The notes: generated from the sequence alone by a model not told the origin. A stretch of DNA of 64,000 nucleotides from Podospora pseudoanserina (GCF_035222485.1 NC_085922.1:1999001-2063000), one strand, 5' to 3'. Shown: positions 1-12,521, numbered from the stretch's first letter. Program-made: numbers and translations.

Positions 1-690
1 GGTCGCTGGTAGACTTTTCCAAGGCTACGCTCAATGACTTTGTGGAGGACTTTGTCAAAGAGGAGCTTGGCTATGGGGAGAAGGAGTTTGCTATCAGCAC
101 GGAGGTGGGAATCATCTATGATCCTGATGAAACGGATAATTTGGAGAAGAAGTTGTCCGAGCTTGGTATGTTTTCCTGTTTCGTTATTCATGAAGGTTTT
201 ACAGGGTATTTCTAACAGTATTGTACACAGGCATCAAATCTGACTCCTTCTTGACCATTACCGACGAGGATGACGAGCTCGTCAACGTGGTTGTCGCCCT
301 TTCAGAATCGTACGTCTCGGTTATTTATTTCTCTCACCAGACCAGTTGACTGACATCCCTTACAGGAAAGAGCCCCTCGAGGATAAACCCGTCAAGGGGA
401 TTTTCTCCTCTGAGAAGAAGATCGAGATCCCAGCCAAGCCTAAGCAGCCGGCCACGGAAACCAACGGCGCTGCCAGCGATAGTCCCCCGCTTGTGGTCTC
501 CCTCACGAAGCCTACTGACGGTGTCACCCCCGCTAAGCGCTCTCACCCCGATAGTGAAGAGGGGATTGCGAAGAAGGTCAAGACGATCGCTGCTGGTGCT
601 GATGAAGAAGGCGATATCGTCATAGTGGACGATGCGCCTTTGGACGCTGGTGGTAGTGGTAGTGGGGGGGCGATTGTCATTGATGATTAA
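1..690 (+). CDS. UBA2: SUMO-activating enzyme E1 subunit Uba2, 3' end (partial)
   Basis: This is the C-terminal end of the SUMO E1 subunit Uba2, which with Aos1 adenylates SUMO and passes it to Ubc9 in the nucleus. The gene enters from the left edge with frame starting at base 3. Exons are 3-165, 231-309 and 366-690; the introns start GTATGT and GTACGT and end ACAG, and the frame is kept across both. The first two exons give the ubiquitin-fold domain that docks the E2 (LGYGEKEFAIS, then a run of acidic residues ITDEDDELVNVVV). The last exon is a basic/acidic low-complexity tail with a KR-rich stretch (AKRSHPDSEEGIAKKVK), a likely nuclear localisation signal, and ends IVIDD, an acidic hydrophobic tail resembling a SUMO-interacting motif. 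The adenylation domain and catalytic Cys lie outside the window. The stop is TAA at 688-690. The family call rests on the domain order and tail and is fairly sure. Confidence 0.85.
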
Positions 691-726
691 TTCTTCCGAC
701 TCTTTGAAATATCGAGAGAGGTGAGT

Positions 727-2016
727 TCAAGCGCTGAGTCCACCATCGAGGTTGAGAATGCAGTTATTAGCGTACTGGTTTTTGGCGAGGAAGGAGGCGG
801 CATCGGCGACTTCGTCTGGGGTGCCGAAGCGTTGGAGGGGGATGAGGTTTTGTAATTTGTCGATGTTGGTCATATCTGGGGGATTTGCGAAAAGTCAGTG
901 AATGTGATGGGGCGGGGGAGTTTGTAGGAGTAGGATGCATGTGTGTGTTTTGTTTTTGTGTGTGATTTGCTATTTGGCCTGGCGAAGAAGGGGGGATGGA
1001 AAAGGGCAAGGCATGGGACATGGCTTGTGGAGTTTTGTAATCATAACAGCTGAGAAGACGTTGATCTTTCACAGAGGAATACTGAACAAAATATGAAAAG
1101 TAAGAGAGGGGAGAGAGATACTTACCTTTTGTCATTGGGGTGTGGATGTATCCTGGTACAATAGCATTGACTCTTACACCCGACTGTCCGTACTCCATTG
1201 CTAGAGTATTTGTCAATCCCAAAACCCCGGCTTTGGTGGCGGCGTAGACTGCGCTGCCTGTGATTGCTTTTGTTGCCAGCAAGGAAGCGATGTTGATGAT
1301 GACGCCCTGGGAGCCAGTTCTGTAGCTTCCTGGGTGGAGCTGGGGGGGTTCGGGGGTGATGGGGGTTGTTTCTTCGTCCTCCTCTTCTTCTGGGGTGAGT
1401 TTTTGACTTTGGGGGAGCTCGGCTTGTTCGGTGGTGATGTCAATTTCTTGGACTGGTTCAGATGATGAGGGGGTTGAGGGAGACGAGAGTTTGGACTCCC
1501 AGTGGGCGGCGGCGGCGGCTTTGGCTGAGCGGCGGGCCGCGGTTGTGTGGGCGATCATGGACTTGCCGATGTACTTGCAGCCGAGGATTGTGCCGAGGAG
1601 GTTGGTGGAGAGGAGCTCGTCGATTTCAAACTTGCCGGTGTGAAGGAGGAGTTTGGTTTGGGAGATGCCGGCTGAGTTGATGAGGATGTCGATTTTGGGC
1701 TGGATGGGGTGGGTTAGTGATGTGTGTGGGTGATATGGGGGGTTGGTTATGAGGGAGGGAACCATACGTGACGTTTTAGGAGGGTTTCCCAGTGTTCTTT
1801 GACTGTTATGTTCATGTGGTAGGGGACGTGGAGGGTGGGATTGTTGAAGCCTACGACGAGCCTGCGGTCGAACTTGGGCTTTACGCCGGCTTTGCGGGAG
1901 GCCATGATGACTTTGGCCCCTTCTTGGGCGAAGCGTTTGGCGATTGCGTGGCCTATGCCTGAGGAAGCACCGGTTACGAGGGCGATTTTGCCTTTGAGGG
2001 GGTATTGAACAGACAT
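727..2016 (-). CDS. Short-chain dehydrogenase/reductase, Oar1/FabG-like, 323 aa
   Basis: Classical SDR that reduces a carbonyl with NAD(P)H; the substrate is not known. Exons on the minus strand are 1768-2016, 1126-1699 and 727-875. Introns are 1700-1767 (GTATGG..CAG) and 876-1125 (GTAAG..CAG), and the joined frame gives 323 residues. The cofactor motif TGASSGIG is near residue 16, NSAG at 91-94, and the active site comprises Ser222 with Tyr235 and Lys239 (YAATK). The C-terminus RFGTPDEVADAASFLA...LDGGLSA is typical of FabG/Oar1-like ketoacyl reductases. Odd point: residues about 136-212 are an Ala/Ser/Glu-rich low-complexity insert between the cofactor half and the catalytic Ser, absent from ordinary SDRs of about 250 aa. 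No mitochondrial presequence is visible. It is divergent from the phosphatase at 2544. The SDR family call is sure; the exact reaction is inferred. Confidence 0.85.
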
Positions 2017-2543
2017 TTTGGGGTTTAGGTTGTGAGTTGTGTGATGTTGAAGAGTGAGCGAGTTGAAGTGTGAATGAGATATCCCACTGAGTTATGTAAT
2101 TGGTGGTGTATATTTTACGGTATAGTACACTTAACGTGTAATACAGGGGTTGAAGTTACGCAAGCTTGTGATTTGGCACAACACACGACTAACTGATCGC
2201 CTTGTATTGGTCTCACAGAGGGACGGACGAACTGCAAGATAAATTTAGGGGGGCTGCTGCCAAGGAGAGGCATCCAGGGGAGTTTGCAGACAGAACTGCC
2301 TTTGCCTTCCAAGTTGTTGGATCTGGGACGGAGGAGGAACAAATCGGGTCTCCGCTGCGACGCAAAACCGAATTGTGACTGGGTTGGCTTTTTTGACTTT
2401 TACACGCTCCCGAGGTTTATCGCGATATTTTTTGAAGGGCTTGAGTGCTCTTCGACGTACGGACACACACATAACCAACCCAAAGATCTGAGAGAACACG
2501 GCGAGCGACAACGAATTTATGACGACGGCAACGGACGGTTTCC
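2017..2543. promoter_or_regulatory. Shared intergenic/promoter region of divergent SDR and phosphatase genes
   Basis: Gap of about 530 bases between two divergent start codons, so it must hold both promoters and 5' leaders. Open frames across it have no recognisable protein. No clear TATA box or known operator was identified. Confidence 0.4.
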
Positions 2544-4592
2544 ATGTGTAAACCTGCGAACGGCTCGGGCTCGGGCTCAGAGCTCCCAGTTGCCCCGCTA
2601 CCTGTCAATGGTGACGAGAAGGCGAAGGATGTGGTGGTGGATGCTGGATTGAAAAGCCTCGACCATTGTATGTCTCCCGAAGCGCGCGATTTTTTTCTGT
2701 CGGGGGGGATATTTGGAGAACAGCATACTTCTTTGTTGAGACGCGACACAATGTACCTTGAGGGCTTGAAGATGGAACAGGACCGACAGTCAACCCCGCC
2801 TGTCTCTCCGCCATGTCTTCTACACTGCCGGTGGCACAGCGCTACTCGCATTCGATAGTCACGGGAAACGAGATGCTGACATGTGAATTTTGTAGATCGG
2901 CGAGCGCTTCCAAAATGGCGATATTCTTTGCGACAATGCCTCCTGCCGCTCGTGCGGTGGGAGACACCCTATCTCGCCGCTTTCCAGAATGCCGTACGAA
3001 CACCAGCTCTCGATAGCTACTTTGCGATCACGGCCAACCTTGGCACACATACATTCTTTATGATTGGGCTGCCGATCCTGTTCTGGTGCGGCTTCAGGGG
3101 CTTTGGAAAGGGGTATGGACTTTTGCTGCAACCAGGCAACAGGAAATCGCGGCTAATTGGGGGTATACAGACTCGTTCATATCCTTGCTGAAGGCGTCTT
3201 CTTCACCGGCTTCCTCAAAGACATGTGCTCCCTCCCTCGTCCGCTCTCACCACCTCTCCAGCGCATCACCATGTCTGGCTCTGCTGCTCTCGAATACGGC
3301 TTCCCCTCCACCCACTCCGCCAACGCAGTCTCTGTTGCAGTCTACGCTATCCTCATGTTGCGAAGTGACCATAACATCTACTCGCCCACCACGACCATTG
3401 CCCTCGAAGCCCTTGCTTACTTTTACGCTCTCTCGATTGTTATCGGCCGTCTTTACTGCGGTATGCACGGGTTCATCGACGTCATTATCGGGTCTATTAT
3501 GGGAACGGCTATCTCTCTCGTTGAGTTCTACTACGCCCCGGCTGTGGAAGAGTGGATGTACTCTTCCAACTACGCCGCTCCCTTGATCGTGGCGTTGATC
3601 ATTCTTGTACTTGTGCGTGTTCACCCCGAGCCAGCAGACGACTGCCCATGCTTCGACGACAGCGTGGCTTTTGCCGGTGTGATGATCGGGTTGGAGTGCG
3701 GTATGTGGCGGTTTGCGAGGTACTCCCCTTATGCCACTATCTACAACGGGTCAGACGCTACGTTCTCCCTCGCTGCGATGGGGTGGCCCTTGTCTATTGG
3801 TCGCGTCGTTTTTGGCGTTCTGATGATCTTCGCCTGGAGAGAGGCGATGAAGCCAGCTCTGTTGAAGTTCCTGCCTCATTTGTATAGGTTGTTAGAACGT
3901 GTGGGCATGTCCCTGCCCAGAAGGTTCTTCGTGCCGGCGAGCGAGTACAAGGATGTGCCGCTGCATGTGAGGGATGATAACCTGATTCCGAATGTATCTG
4001 ATTTTCCCAAGGTGATGAGGAGCATCAGGGGCCCGGGTCGCGGTAGGAGCGTGAGTATCGGGCCGCAAAGTGCGGCGGATGCGTATGAGACGTTGGCGTA
4101 TCGCGAGCGGAGAAGGAGGGAGTCTTTGGAGGGTGACAATGGTGGGGTGAAGAGCAAGGGGAGCTTGACGTCTCTTAGGGAGAGTGCGGCGAAGCAGAGC
4201 GGGGTGGATGTTTTTGAGGATGGGGGGAAGAGTTCTGGGGTGCAGCAGCAGAATGGGAGGGTGGCGGAGTTTGAGAAGATGATGGGGACAGGAACGGTCG
4301 TGGTTGCTAATGAGGAGGAGATGGTGCTTGGTGTGGAGGATGAGTTGGGGGAGAAGGAGGTTTTCTCGAGGCTGGTGAAGCCGAGAGTGAGGTATGATGT
4401 GGAGGTAGTGACCAAGCTGGTTGTTTACACGGGTATGTTTTCTTCTGCTTGTGGATGGCGAGGGGTTCTTGTTTTTGGTTTTCTAACGCTTGTGCCACCC
4501 CAGGAATCGCTTGGTTGGCCGTGGATCTGATTCTTGTCACTTTTGAGATGATTGGGATTGGTGCGGGGCACTTGGTGGCGGCGGCACCATGA
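2544..4592 (+). CDS. LCB3: Sphingoid long-chain-base phosphate phosphatase (PAP2 family), 563 aa
   Basis: Membrane phosphatase of the PAP2 superfamily that removes phosphate from dihydrosphingosine/phytosphingosine 1-phosphate in the ER, feeding bases back to ceramide synthesis. Exons are 2544-2667, 2896-3112, 3171-4432 and 4504-4592. The donors read GTATGT, GTATGG and GTATGT, and the joined frame is 563 residues. The three phosphatase motifs are present: K129...RP136-137 (KDMCSLPRP), PSTH158-161, and R206-LYCGMH212-GFID. Many hydrophobic segments follow. The start is fixed by an in-frame TGA just upstream (2520-2522). The long hydrophilic part after about residue 300 contains basic and Ser-rich stretches; a final hydrophobic helix (IAWLAVDLILVTFEMIGIG) is encoded mostly by the last small exon. 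KWRYSLRQ before the first membrane helix fits the Lcb3/Ysr3 group. The family call is sure; the exact substrate follows from the family. Confidence 0.88.
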
Positions 4593-6340
4593 TGAACTTT
4601 AGAGGTGAGAAGAGAAATTCTGGAATACGCCAACGCCTTTTAATGTTTGCAACTTCTCTTTGGCTATTGGCTTTGTAATAGTTCTTGATACATAATGAAT
4701 GAGGATTTATGATGATGATGAGCCTTGCGTTTCTTGTGTCTAGGTAACGGGCTGGTTCTCTAAAAGACCAAGACATGGTCGATTCCACGGGCTCCAGTCA
4801 GAGGCTGCCAGAGATCAACAAAGGTCAAGGCGGTCAGGGACGCCCCTCTCCCGACCAGTCGGTCAACACCCGCTGGCCGGTGATGGAGAACCCCTGCGGC
4901 TCAACTGTGAATGGATGGATCAATCAGCGCCATGTTCTGGGTCCTCGGTGCCTGGGTTTGATCTAATCTAATCTCCATGTAACCCGATTTGCTGTCACCA
5001 TCACTTACAGATCTGACTGGAGGAGCTTCGAGAAGCCAAGCTTCATGTTGTTTACATCCTGTCTTCGAACCTGCATAAGTGCATCTCCTGCTTGACTTCT
5101 TTCCGCACTTCGCCACGATAACTGGCGCATCACCTTTGAGCACATACTATATACTTGACGGCGTTTACACTACCAGAACTCCAAATACTTCCGAATCCAT
5201 ATCCCACGAAACAATCTACGTCTGATCTGTACCTGAGCCAAGTGAGGCTGGGCTGCAGGTCATAGGGTGCTACTGCATGGCATGCAGCACGAGGTTGTGG
5301 AGATGGCCGTTTTTATTCATCCCTTCTAGCGCAGCTGGAATGGAGTTTTCTATTTTCCAACATCACCACATCCACACACCTCCTTTGCCAACCTGGAAAG
5401 TTCCAGCTTCAAGCGCCGAAGCTCCGGCTTTCAGACCCGGCAGTGGCGAAGCTGGTTTTTGACAGATCTTGCACGTCGCCATGACGTTGGCTAGAACAAA
5501 GAGTTTTTCCGCAGTTAAACCGGGGCTCCCAGCTGCATCTGTCCAATCACGTGCAGAGCTGACGGACAATTCAAAGTCTTGGCCTACCAGATCGAGTCTA
5601 GCCTTGGTGCATGATTTTATGAAGCGGAGGTGTTTGGTGCTGTGTGGCGCTCTGCCTTTCTCAACCCAGGCAAACCCAAATCGCATTGGAACAGACACCC
5701 AACCTCCGCCCCGAGTCGCACAGAAAGTGAGAAAGCTGCCCATCAGCTATTGTCTTTTTTTGCGCGAAGTATCTGGATGATCATTGTCTGTCTGGACCCC
5801 CAAATTCACACGGCGTTCCACCCGACTGGTGTTCACTTACTTAGTCTTTGGAGAGTCGAGTGCCAAGTTTCAAGTTCAGTGAAGATACAGGGACGATTCC
5901 CCCAGCAGGCTGCGCTCGGTCTCTTTCAGCCATCGCAACCGCTGCAAAGCCGCTGTAACCAACCAAGCACACGCTGTGCAGGGCGTGCTCAGCACCTTTC
6001 CCCTTCGGTTATCGCCCACTTTTTACCTTGATCCATCAGCCCAGATTCCGTCCAGATCGACCCATTCAGCAAAGGCAACCTACAGTTTCCCCTTCCCCCA
6101 ACCCCCTCGGGAATCCAACAAACCTCCCAAGATATCGATCCTGGCCCTGCATCTGCCATTCTTCGACCCAGCACTTGCTGGCGCCTAGGCGCTTCACCGC
6201 TGAGAGATCTCGCTGTGTAAAGCGACGACAAACCGACACACACCGGCCCACTCTTCATCGCATTCTCCGCAGCTCATCGTCATATCGCAAGAGGGGGAAA
6301 ACGCTGCAAAAATCAGACGCATGTAGCGTCTTCAGCGACA
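4593..6340. other. Intergenic, 1.75 kb; no gene seen
   Basis: Region between the phosphatase stop and the demethylase start on the same strand. It should hold the 3' UTR of the first and the promoter and long 5' leader of the second. Several short frames occur on both strands (for example 5363-5743 minus and 5630-6031 plus), but none shows a known domain, a biased composition or plausible splice links. Pyrimidine-rich stretches near 6060-6120 fit a fungal 5' leader. Confidence 0.5.
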
Positions 6341-9300
6341 ATGTCCCTCGAAGCGATTGGCGCTCCGGCGTCTGAGCCTACGATTTTCATGGATGTTAAT
6401 CCGCCCGTCGTTGTCGTTGCCGTTGCCGACAGCTCAAAGCCCCTTGGTTTAAACTCGCCTCCCGACAGCAACAATGCCATGACTCTCGACGGTAGCGACT
6501 CGGAGCTCAGCGATATTGACGAGGTTGCCGACAAACTTGACGGCAAACTTGAACTCAAAGACGCGATCCAAGACGAAATCAGACTGGAGACGGAGCCTGT
6601 TCCTGCTCCTGCAAACGAAACACAACAAAATGAACCGGAGGCACAACCAGGACCAGCGGTTGAGGAGGCGGAAGATATTGGCGAGGTCCTTCCCGACCAC
6701 TGGTCCGGTACTGTTCCGGTGTTTAAGCCAACAATGAAGCAATTCCAGGACTTCAAAGTCTTCGTACGCTCGCTCCTCCCTCGCCCCATCCCAGCTCTAT
6801 GGCCCGTGACTAACAGTGAATTATTAGATGACCAAAGTCGACAAGTACGGCATGAAGTCTGGAATCATTAAAATCATTCCGCCCCAAGAATGGAAGGATT
6901 CGCTACCTCCATATGACGACATGGTGAAGCAAGTCAGGGTGCGCGAACCGATCAAGCAAGAAATCATGGGATCCAATGGCACGTATAGACAGGTCAACAT
7001 TCTTCACCAGCGATCCTACAATCTGCCGCAATGGAGACAGCTCTGCGAACAGAGCGAACACCAACCTCCTGCGAGACGAGGCGAGCGCCGTGCCAATGCC
7101 GAAAAGAAGCCATCCACCCGATCACGCGCCGCTGCCAACTCTGGCGTCCCCAGGCCGGCTGCCGCTCCAGCCAAAAAGCGTGGCAGAGGAGGTAGAGCAA
7201 CACGCGCTTCGGCCAGGACGGCGAAGAATGAGCCAGCCGAGGAGGAGGAGCGGCCAATGACACCTGTGTCTCCGGTGCCCGAGAAGGAAGAAGTCGTGGA
7301 CTCTGTCGAGCAGGACCCGGGTGTCAAAGAGGAGGAACAGTGTGACGAAGACGATGGCGCGCCGGCACCGCGTCGGATGGGTTTCTCCAGACAAGGGAAG
7401 CCCAAGATGCAATCCGTGTCTGCCCGACGGAAATACGTTCGCCGTGAAGGCTCTGCCATGATTGACGAGGCCGCGTTCAAGGACTGGGATTATCGGATGG
7501 ACGTGTCCGACTTCACCCCGGAGCGCTGTGAGGAGTTGGAAAGGATTTACTGGAAGACGCTCACATATGCCTCGCCACTGTACGGCGCTGACCTTCTCGG
7601 TACACTGTTCAGTGAGGATGTCAAGCTTTGGAACCTGAACAAGCTGCCGAATCTGTTGGATGTTCTGGGTACCAAGGTTCCCGGTGTCAACACTGCTTAT
7701 CTCTATCTCGGCATGTGGAAGGCAACGTTTGCATGGCATTTGGAGGACGTGGATCTCTACAGCATCAACTACTTGCATTTCGGCGCACCAAAACAATGGT
7801 ACAGTATCTCTCAAGCCGACGCGCGACGATTTGAGGCGGCCATGAAGAATATTTGGCCAACGGAGGCCAAATCTTGTGACCAATTCCTCAGGCACAAGGG
7901 CTTCCTGATCTCGCCTGCTCATCTCAAGCAACACTACAACATTACCGTCAACAAGTGCGTTTCGTACCCTGGCGAGTTCGTGGTGACGTATCCCTATGGT
8001 TATCATTCTGGCTATAACCTCGGTTACAATTGCGCTGAGGCCGTCAACTTTGCCCTGGACAGCTGGCTACCAATGGGCAAGATTGCCAAAAGATGCCAGT
8101 GTGCTCAGGCACAGGACAGCGTATGGGTAGATGTTTACGAGATCGAGAGGAAGCTCCGTGGCGAGGAAACCGAGTATGAGGAGACAGAAGATGAGGACGA
8201 GGATGAGGACGACGATGACGGTGATATCGAACTGAATGGCGGGCTTCCGAGTCCCCCTCACAGCCATGGTGTCCGGGTTAGAACTCCGGGCAGAAAGCGT
8301 AAGAGGGGAGCAAACGACAAAGATGGATCGGAGAGAAGAGCCAAGAAGGTTCGCGTGCGTGTCAAGCCCCATATCGAACCCCCATGCTGCCTCTGTCCCA
8401 ACGACATCCCCGGGGCCGAAATCATGTTGACGGACGATGGTCGCAAAGCGCATCGCATGTGCGCTCTCTACCTTCCCGAGACTTATATCGAGGAAGTCGA
8501 TGGACAAGAAATCATTGCCAATATTGGAGGTATCAACAAGGACCGCCTGGAGCTCAAGTGCTTGTATTGCCGTTCCAAGAAGGGCGCGTGCTTCCAGTGT
8601 TCTCAGAAGAAATGCCACAGGTCGTATCACGCGACTTGCGCGGCAGCTGCGGGAGTGTTTGTGGAGGAGTCCGAAGTGCCGGTGTTTGGTGAGGATGGGA
8701 CTGAGTACAAAGAACAGGCGTTCGAGTTCAGCTGCCGTTTCCACCGGACCAAGCGAGACAGAAAGGCTCAGGGTGGTGTCTTGGAGGACGACCCGAGAGT
8801 GCGGGAGGTGGCAGCTGCACTCAAGCAGAACGACATATGCCAGCTGCAGTACTTCCGAGGCGAGATCTTTGCTGGTGTGGTGGTGGAGAACCGTGCGGAT
8901 GAAGAGATGCTTCTTCTTGATGTCATTCCGAATGGGTATGTCAGCCACAATGTGAGGCTTGGGAGGACTAAACTAACATTTAGCAGCGATCGAGTTGAGG
9001 TTGAATGGAAGTGGCTGCTGCTGCCCGACCCCGCGGATTACCGTTTGCCCAAAGCTTCGGCCAACGCGATCCCGATGCCGACGTGCAGAAAAGCGAAGCA
9101 GGAGATCAATGCCAAACGCGCCATCGACGAGGTCCCACGAAAGAACGACGAGTTCGGCACTGGGCTTGTTTGGGCCGAATTCCACACCAGCGATCCCATC
9201 AGAAACCGCCAGCAGGTCAAGATTGACTTTGCCAAAGAAAACCAAGTCTGGCACTACCTGGGAAAGACGTCGACAGAAGCCAAGGCTCAGTACACCGAGA

Positions 9301-11243
9301 ACATCGCCAGGCCTCAGCACAATCTCAAGAGCAACTTTTTGGACTCGATTCCCAAACCAGCCTCGGCGGTTCCCGTGTCTTTGCTACCTCAGCAGGTCCG
9401 CAGCAGGACATTCACGGCGGCATACCCAGGCCAGGTTCCGTTTGCTGGCGGATTTTCAGCCATTTCACACCACGGAACACCGCTGGGACCATTGGCTCCT
9501 AAGCAACCAAAGCCCTACATGTACAAACCTAAGAATTCTATCGAGCCACAGTCCCAGCCTGTGCAATTTATGCCGCACAAGTTTGCACTTAACCCAGCTC
9601 CGCCGGCGGCACCTTTCTTGCAGATGCAGCACCACCAGCTGCAGCAGCATCAGTACATCCAGCCACACCAGATGCATTACCAGCAGCCCATCCAACCTGC
9701 GCCTGCCCCTGTGCAACGGCATCCAATGCCCCCTCCACCTCAACCTCAGCCTCAGCATACCTTCCAGCAGCAAGTCTTCCAGCTTCAGCCTGCCCCTCCT
9801 CCACCTGCTCAGCAGCAGCCGCAACCTCCTCCTCGGCTGCAAGTCAAGCACTACCAGCCGCCCCTGAAGGAATCCCGGAAGAAGAGTTCGTCGACATCCT
9901 ATTCGTCGGAACGTTTCACGCCCGTCGGAGGTAGTAATGGATTCCCGCAGCTTCCTGGCTTGACCTGGCCCCCCGCTCACATGAAATCAGGGCAATACAA
10001 TCAGCCTCCTAGAGACTGGCCTCAATCTGCGGCAGACAGGCCGCCCATGACTTTGGCGATGAAGCCCAAGGGTCCTGGAGAGGGGCAGCCGCAGATCCAT
10101 GCGTACCAAAAGTACGCGTTTTTCCAAGTTCATCACAACAGGTTTGTCTTGCTTTATGTTTCCGATTTTCATGATCTAGTCACTAATATCTGCCACAGGG
10201 ATCCAGTCAGATATCAGACTCCTTATGGGCCAGGAGGAGGCTTCGTCAACGGCTATGAGCGTAACCATCGCGCATTTTTGATGCAAGCTCAGCAGGCCTT
10301 GAACGGAGGCAAGAAGAAAGCGCCAATGAGGACACTTCCTCCCCTGCAGCAGACCAAGAGCATCCAACCACAAGCTACCCCATCGCCTGGACCAGGTGGT
10401 CGGCCACAGGGCGGATACTCACCTCCATATGCGCAGATTCTGCCCCGCCCCGACACTGCAAGCAGCCAACAGTCGCCATTCACTTTTGACAACTTAAGAA
10501 CGGGTTTCTCGCCGTCGCCCGTGTCACCCTACCAGCAGCACCAAGGGTTCTCAGTGCCCACGACACCTCCGAGCTCATCAACGTACGAGATGAAGCAGCC
10601 AGTATCAGCTCCACTGCATCCTGCCATCAACCCACAGTACGGGACTTCGTTCCAGCAACAACCACCATCAGGTGGAAATGACCAAACCAACCAACAGACA
10701 TGGTCTGCGAGTTCTCAAGTATCAACGCCTGTACCTATCCCCCAGCAGCGACCGATAAACTCCGCACCTCCGCCCCCTAAGCCAGCTTTTACCAAGCAAA
10801 GTCATAGCCCGATTCCTCTGCCACCGTATGTTAGGCAGATGACGAATGGCCAAAAGTCATCACCTCTGAGCAAACCACCGGAGCAGGCGGCGCCTCAGCA
10901 GACGATGCCGATGCCCCAACCTCAGTACCTGTCACATACTCCGTCTGGAATGTCTACTATGCAAAGCTACTCATATCCTGAGCCTCAGTCTGGACCGGCT
11001 CTTGAGAACGGATGGAGACCAGGTTCTGACCCTATGGTGATGGCAACAACCCCAAGCCCAACGACCCAGGCACCCACGCACTATCAACAAATGTCGACTC
11101 CAGAGCAACATCAGCAACAGTCGGCAGACATGACGTATCCTCCACCGCCAACACCTGACGGGGATCCGCAGAAAGAACTTACCAAGAGGATAATGCTCAG
11201 CCTTAGGCGGGCAAGTCAGCAAATGGGGCCGCTGAACCTGTAG
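6341..11243 (+). CDS. JmjC histone demethylase, KDM4/JHDM3 type (KdmA/Rph1-like), 1576 aa
   Basis: Fe(II)/2-oxoglutarate-dependent demethylase of trimethylated H3K9/H3K36 acting on chromatin. Exons are 6341-6763, 6828-8935, 8987-10141 and 10199-11243. The second and third introns are 51 and 57 nt, stop-free and in frame, but have good donors (GTATGT, GTTTGT) and branch-like ACTAAC/CACTAAT, so I treat them as introns. Domain order: acidic N-terminus; JmjN around residues 119-160 (VPVFKPTMKQFQDFKVF); basic linker; JmjC with the iron ligands H445 and E447 (AWHLED) and H534 (YGYHSGYNLG); a Cys-rich KRCQC after it; an extended PHD pair starting PCCLCPNDIPGAE and ending SCRFH; a Tudor-like segment (ICQLQYFRGEIFAGVVVE); and a long Pro/Gln-rich C-terminal half. 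This is the KDM4 architecture plus a large disordered tail. It is convergent with MTR4. The family call is very sure; the preferred methyl mark is inferred. Confidence 0.93.
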
Positions 11244-12440
11244 GGTGGTGTTGAATGATGTTTCTCTTGACAAGGCTATGTATTTCTGAACTTCTGGCGC
11301 GAAGACTGGGCATGGGATGGGTTGAACATGGCAAGGCAAGGTACGGGTATGATATTCCATGGCGTTTGTGGCTAGGGTGGCCCCTACCAAATGGCTGGTT
11401 GGCATGGAACAAACTTTTGGGGGTCGGAAGGGGCGTAATTCATGCTCAAATGAGCTACTTTGTGTTTCTTTTTGCTATGGGTTTTACTTCATCGGTGGTG
11501 CATATATAATGTATGATATCATTAAGTCACTTGCTAAGCGGATTGGAGGAAGCGATTTGTATGTTTTGCATCTGGTAAACGAGATGGGAAGTCCAGACTT
11601 TGGGAGGAAGAGAGAAATGGAGGGGACAGCGCGGTATCTTTTGGGTGTTATAGGAGTAGGGGTTAGGGGGCAAAGACTTGTACCCTGTGAAGGGTAATTA
11701 TGTAGTGTTGAACATGGGGACTAGGGAAGGATTAGTTAAACTAAGAAAGATATCATTGCTCCAATTGTGGTATATTTGAGTCTGGTGGATTATCGTAGTG
11801 GGGTTGGGGTTGTCGTGTTTGACTTGATGGTGAGGGTAGTTAGACATGGTCGGATGGCTAGGTACCTAAACCATTACTTGTCTCAAGGTGCCCACTTCAT
11901 CTCCTGAGTATTGCCCGCTCTTTTTTTCCTTCGTTTTGCAAGCTGTTTTCATCTCCTTGCCGTCTTATGGATGACTGCCAGCGTCTCAGCCCTAGTTCTG
12001 CCTGCATTGCCATCCTAATCAACATTTGGCCAGATAGTCTGACATCTCGTCAGTTTCGACGCCCCAGCTCCTAAATGCTTCAATCACGACCGGCAGTCAT
12101 CCCCACTACTTGACAGCACCATCCTGCCATGAACAAAGACACAGAACAAGTTCTAGTGGTTCTGAACACAACACACGCTCTTCTCTCAACTTGAGCTGAA
12201 CGTTAGCTGCATCCTTCAACTGAACAACATTTTACATACATTTAAATAATCCATCACGCCTCACCATTTCAAGTCCCAAACTTCTGCTCTTCTGACCTCT
12301 AGAAAAGCTTTCCGCCAAAAAATGAGGCGGCGTCACCAGATCTCCACTCCCCTCGACGCCAAAGCAACGCCACCTTCGTCACGACCAGGCCAGCCAGCCT
12401 CAGGACCAGACCACACTACTTAGTTTGAATTTCGAAGCAC
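11244..12440. other. Intergenic; no gene seen
   Basis: About 1.2 kb between the demethylase stop and a tRNA-like element. The frames at 11255-11509 and 11359-11697 carry no known domain and lie in probable 3' UTR. The stretch 11880-12420 is C/A-rich and looks non-coding. Confidence 0.45.
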
Positions 12441-12445
12441 CATAT

Positions 12446-12521
12446 TCGTGGCGTGCGTAGTATAGCGGCATTACATTCTGCTCTTTGAGCGAAGGACTCG
12501 GGTTCGAATCCTGACCGACGA
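12446..12521 (+). tRNA. tRNA-like element, degenerate; anticodon unclear (possibly Gln-UUG)
   Basis: An A-box-like stretch TAGTATAGCGG and a perfect B-box GGTTCGAATCC are spaced as in a tRNA gene. A T-stem TCGGG/CCTGA closes over the loop TTCGAAT. The acceptor ends TCGTGG and CCGACGA pair only with a one-base bulge, and the anticodon arm around GCTCTTTGAGC has mismatches; read as a 7-base loop CTTTGAG it would give UUG. No proper D-stem is visible. It may be a decayed tRNA or the head of a tRNA-derived SINE rather than a working tRNA. Confidence 0.33.

Noticed and set aside
7122-8006. 294-codon minus-strand frame in the demethylase.
   Set aside because: Antisense to the JmjC domain; no independent evidence.
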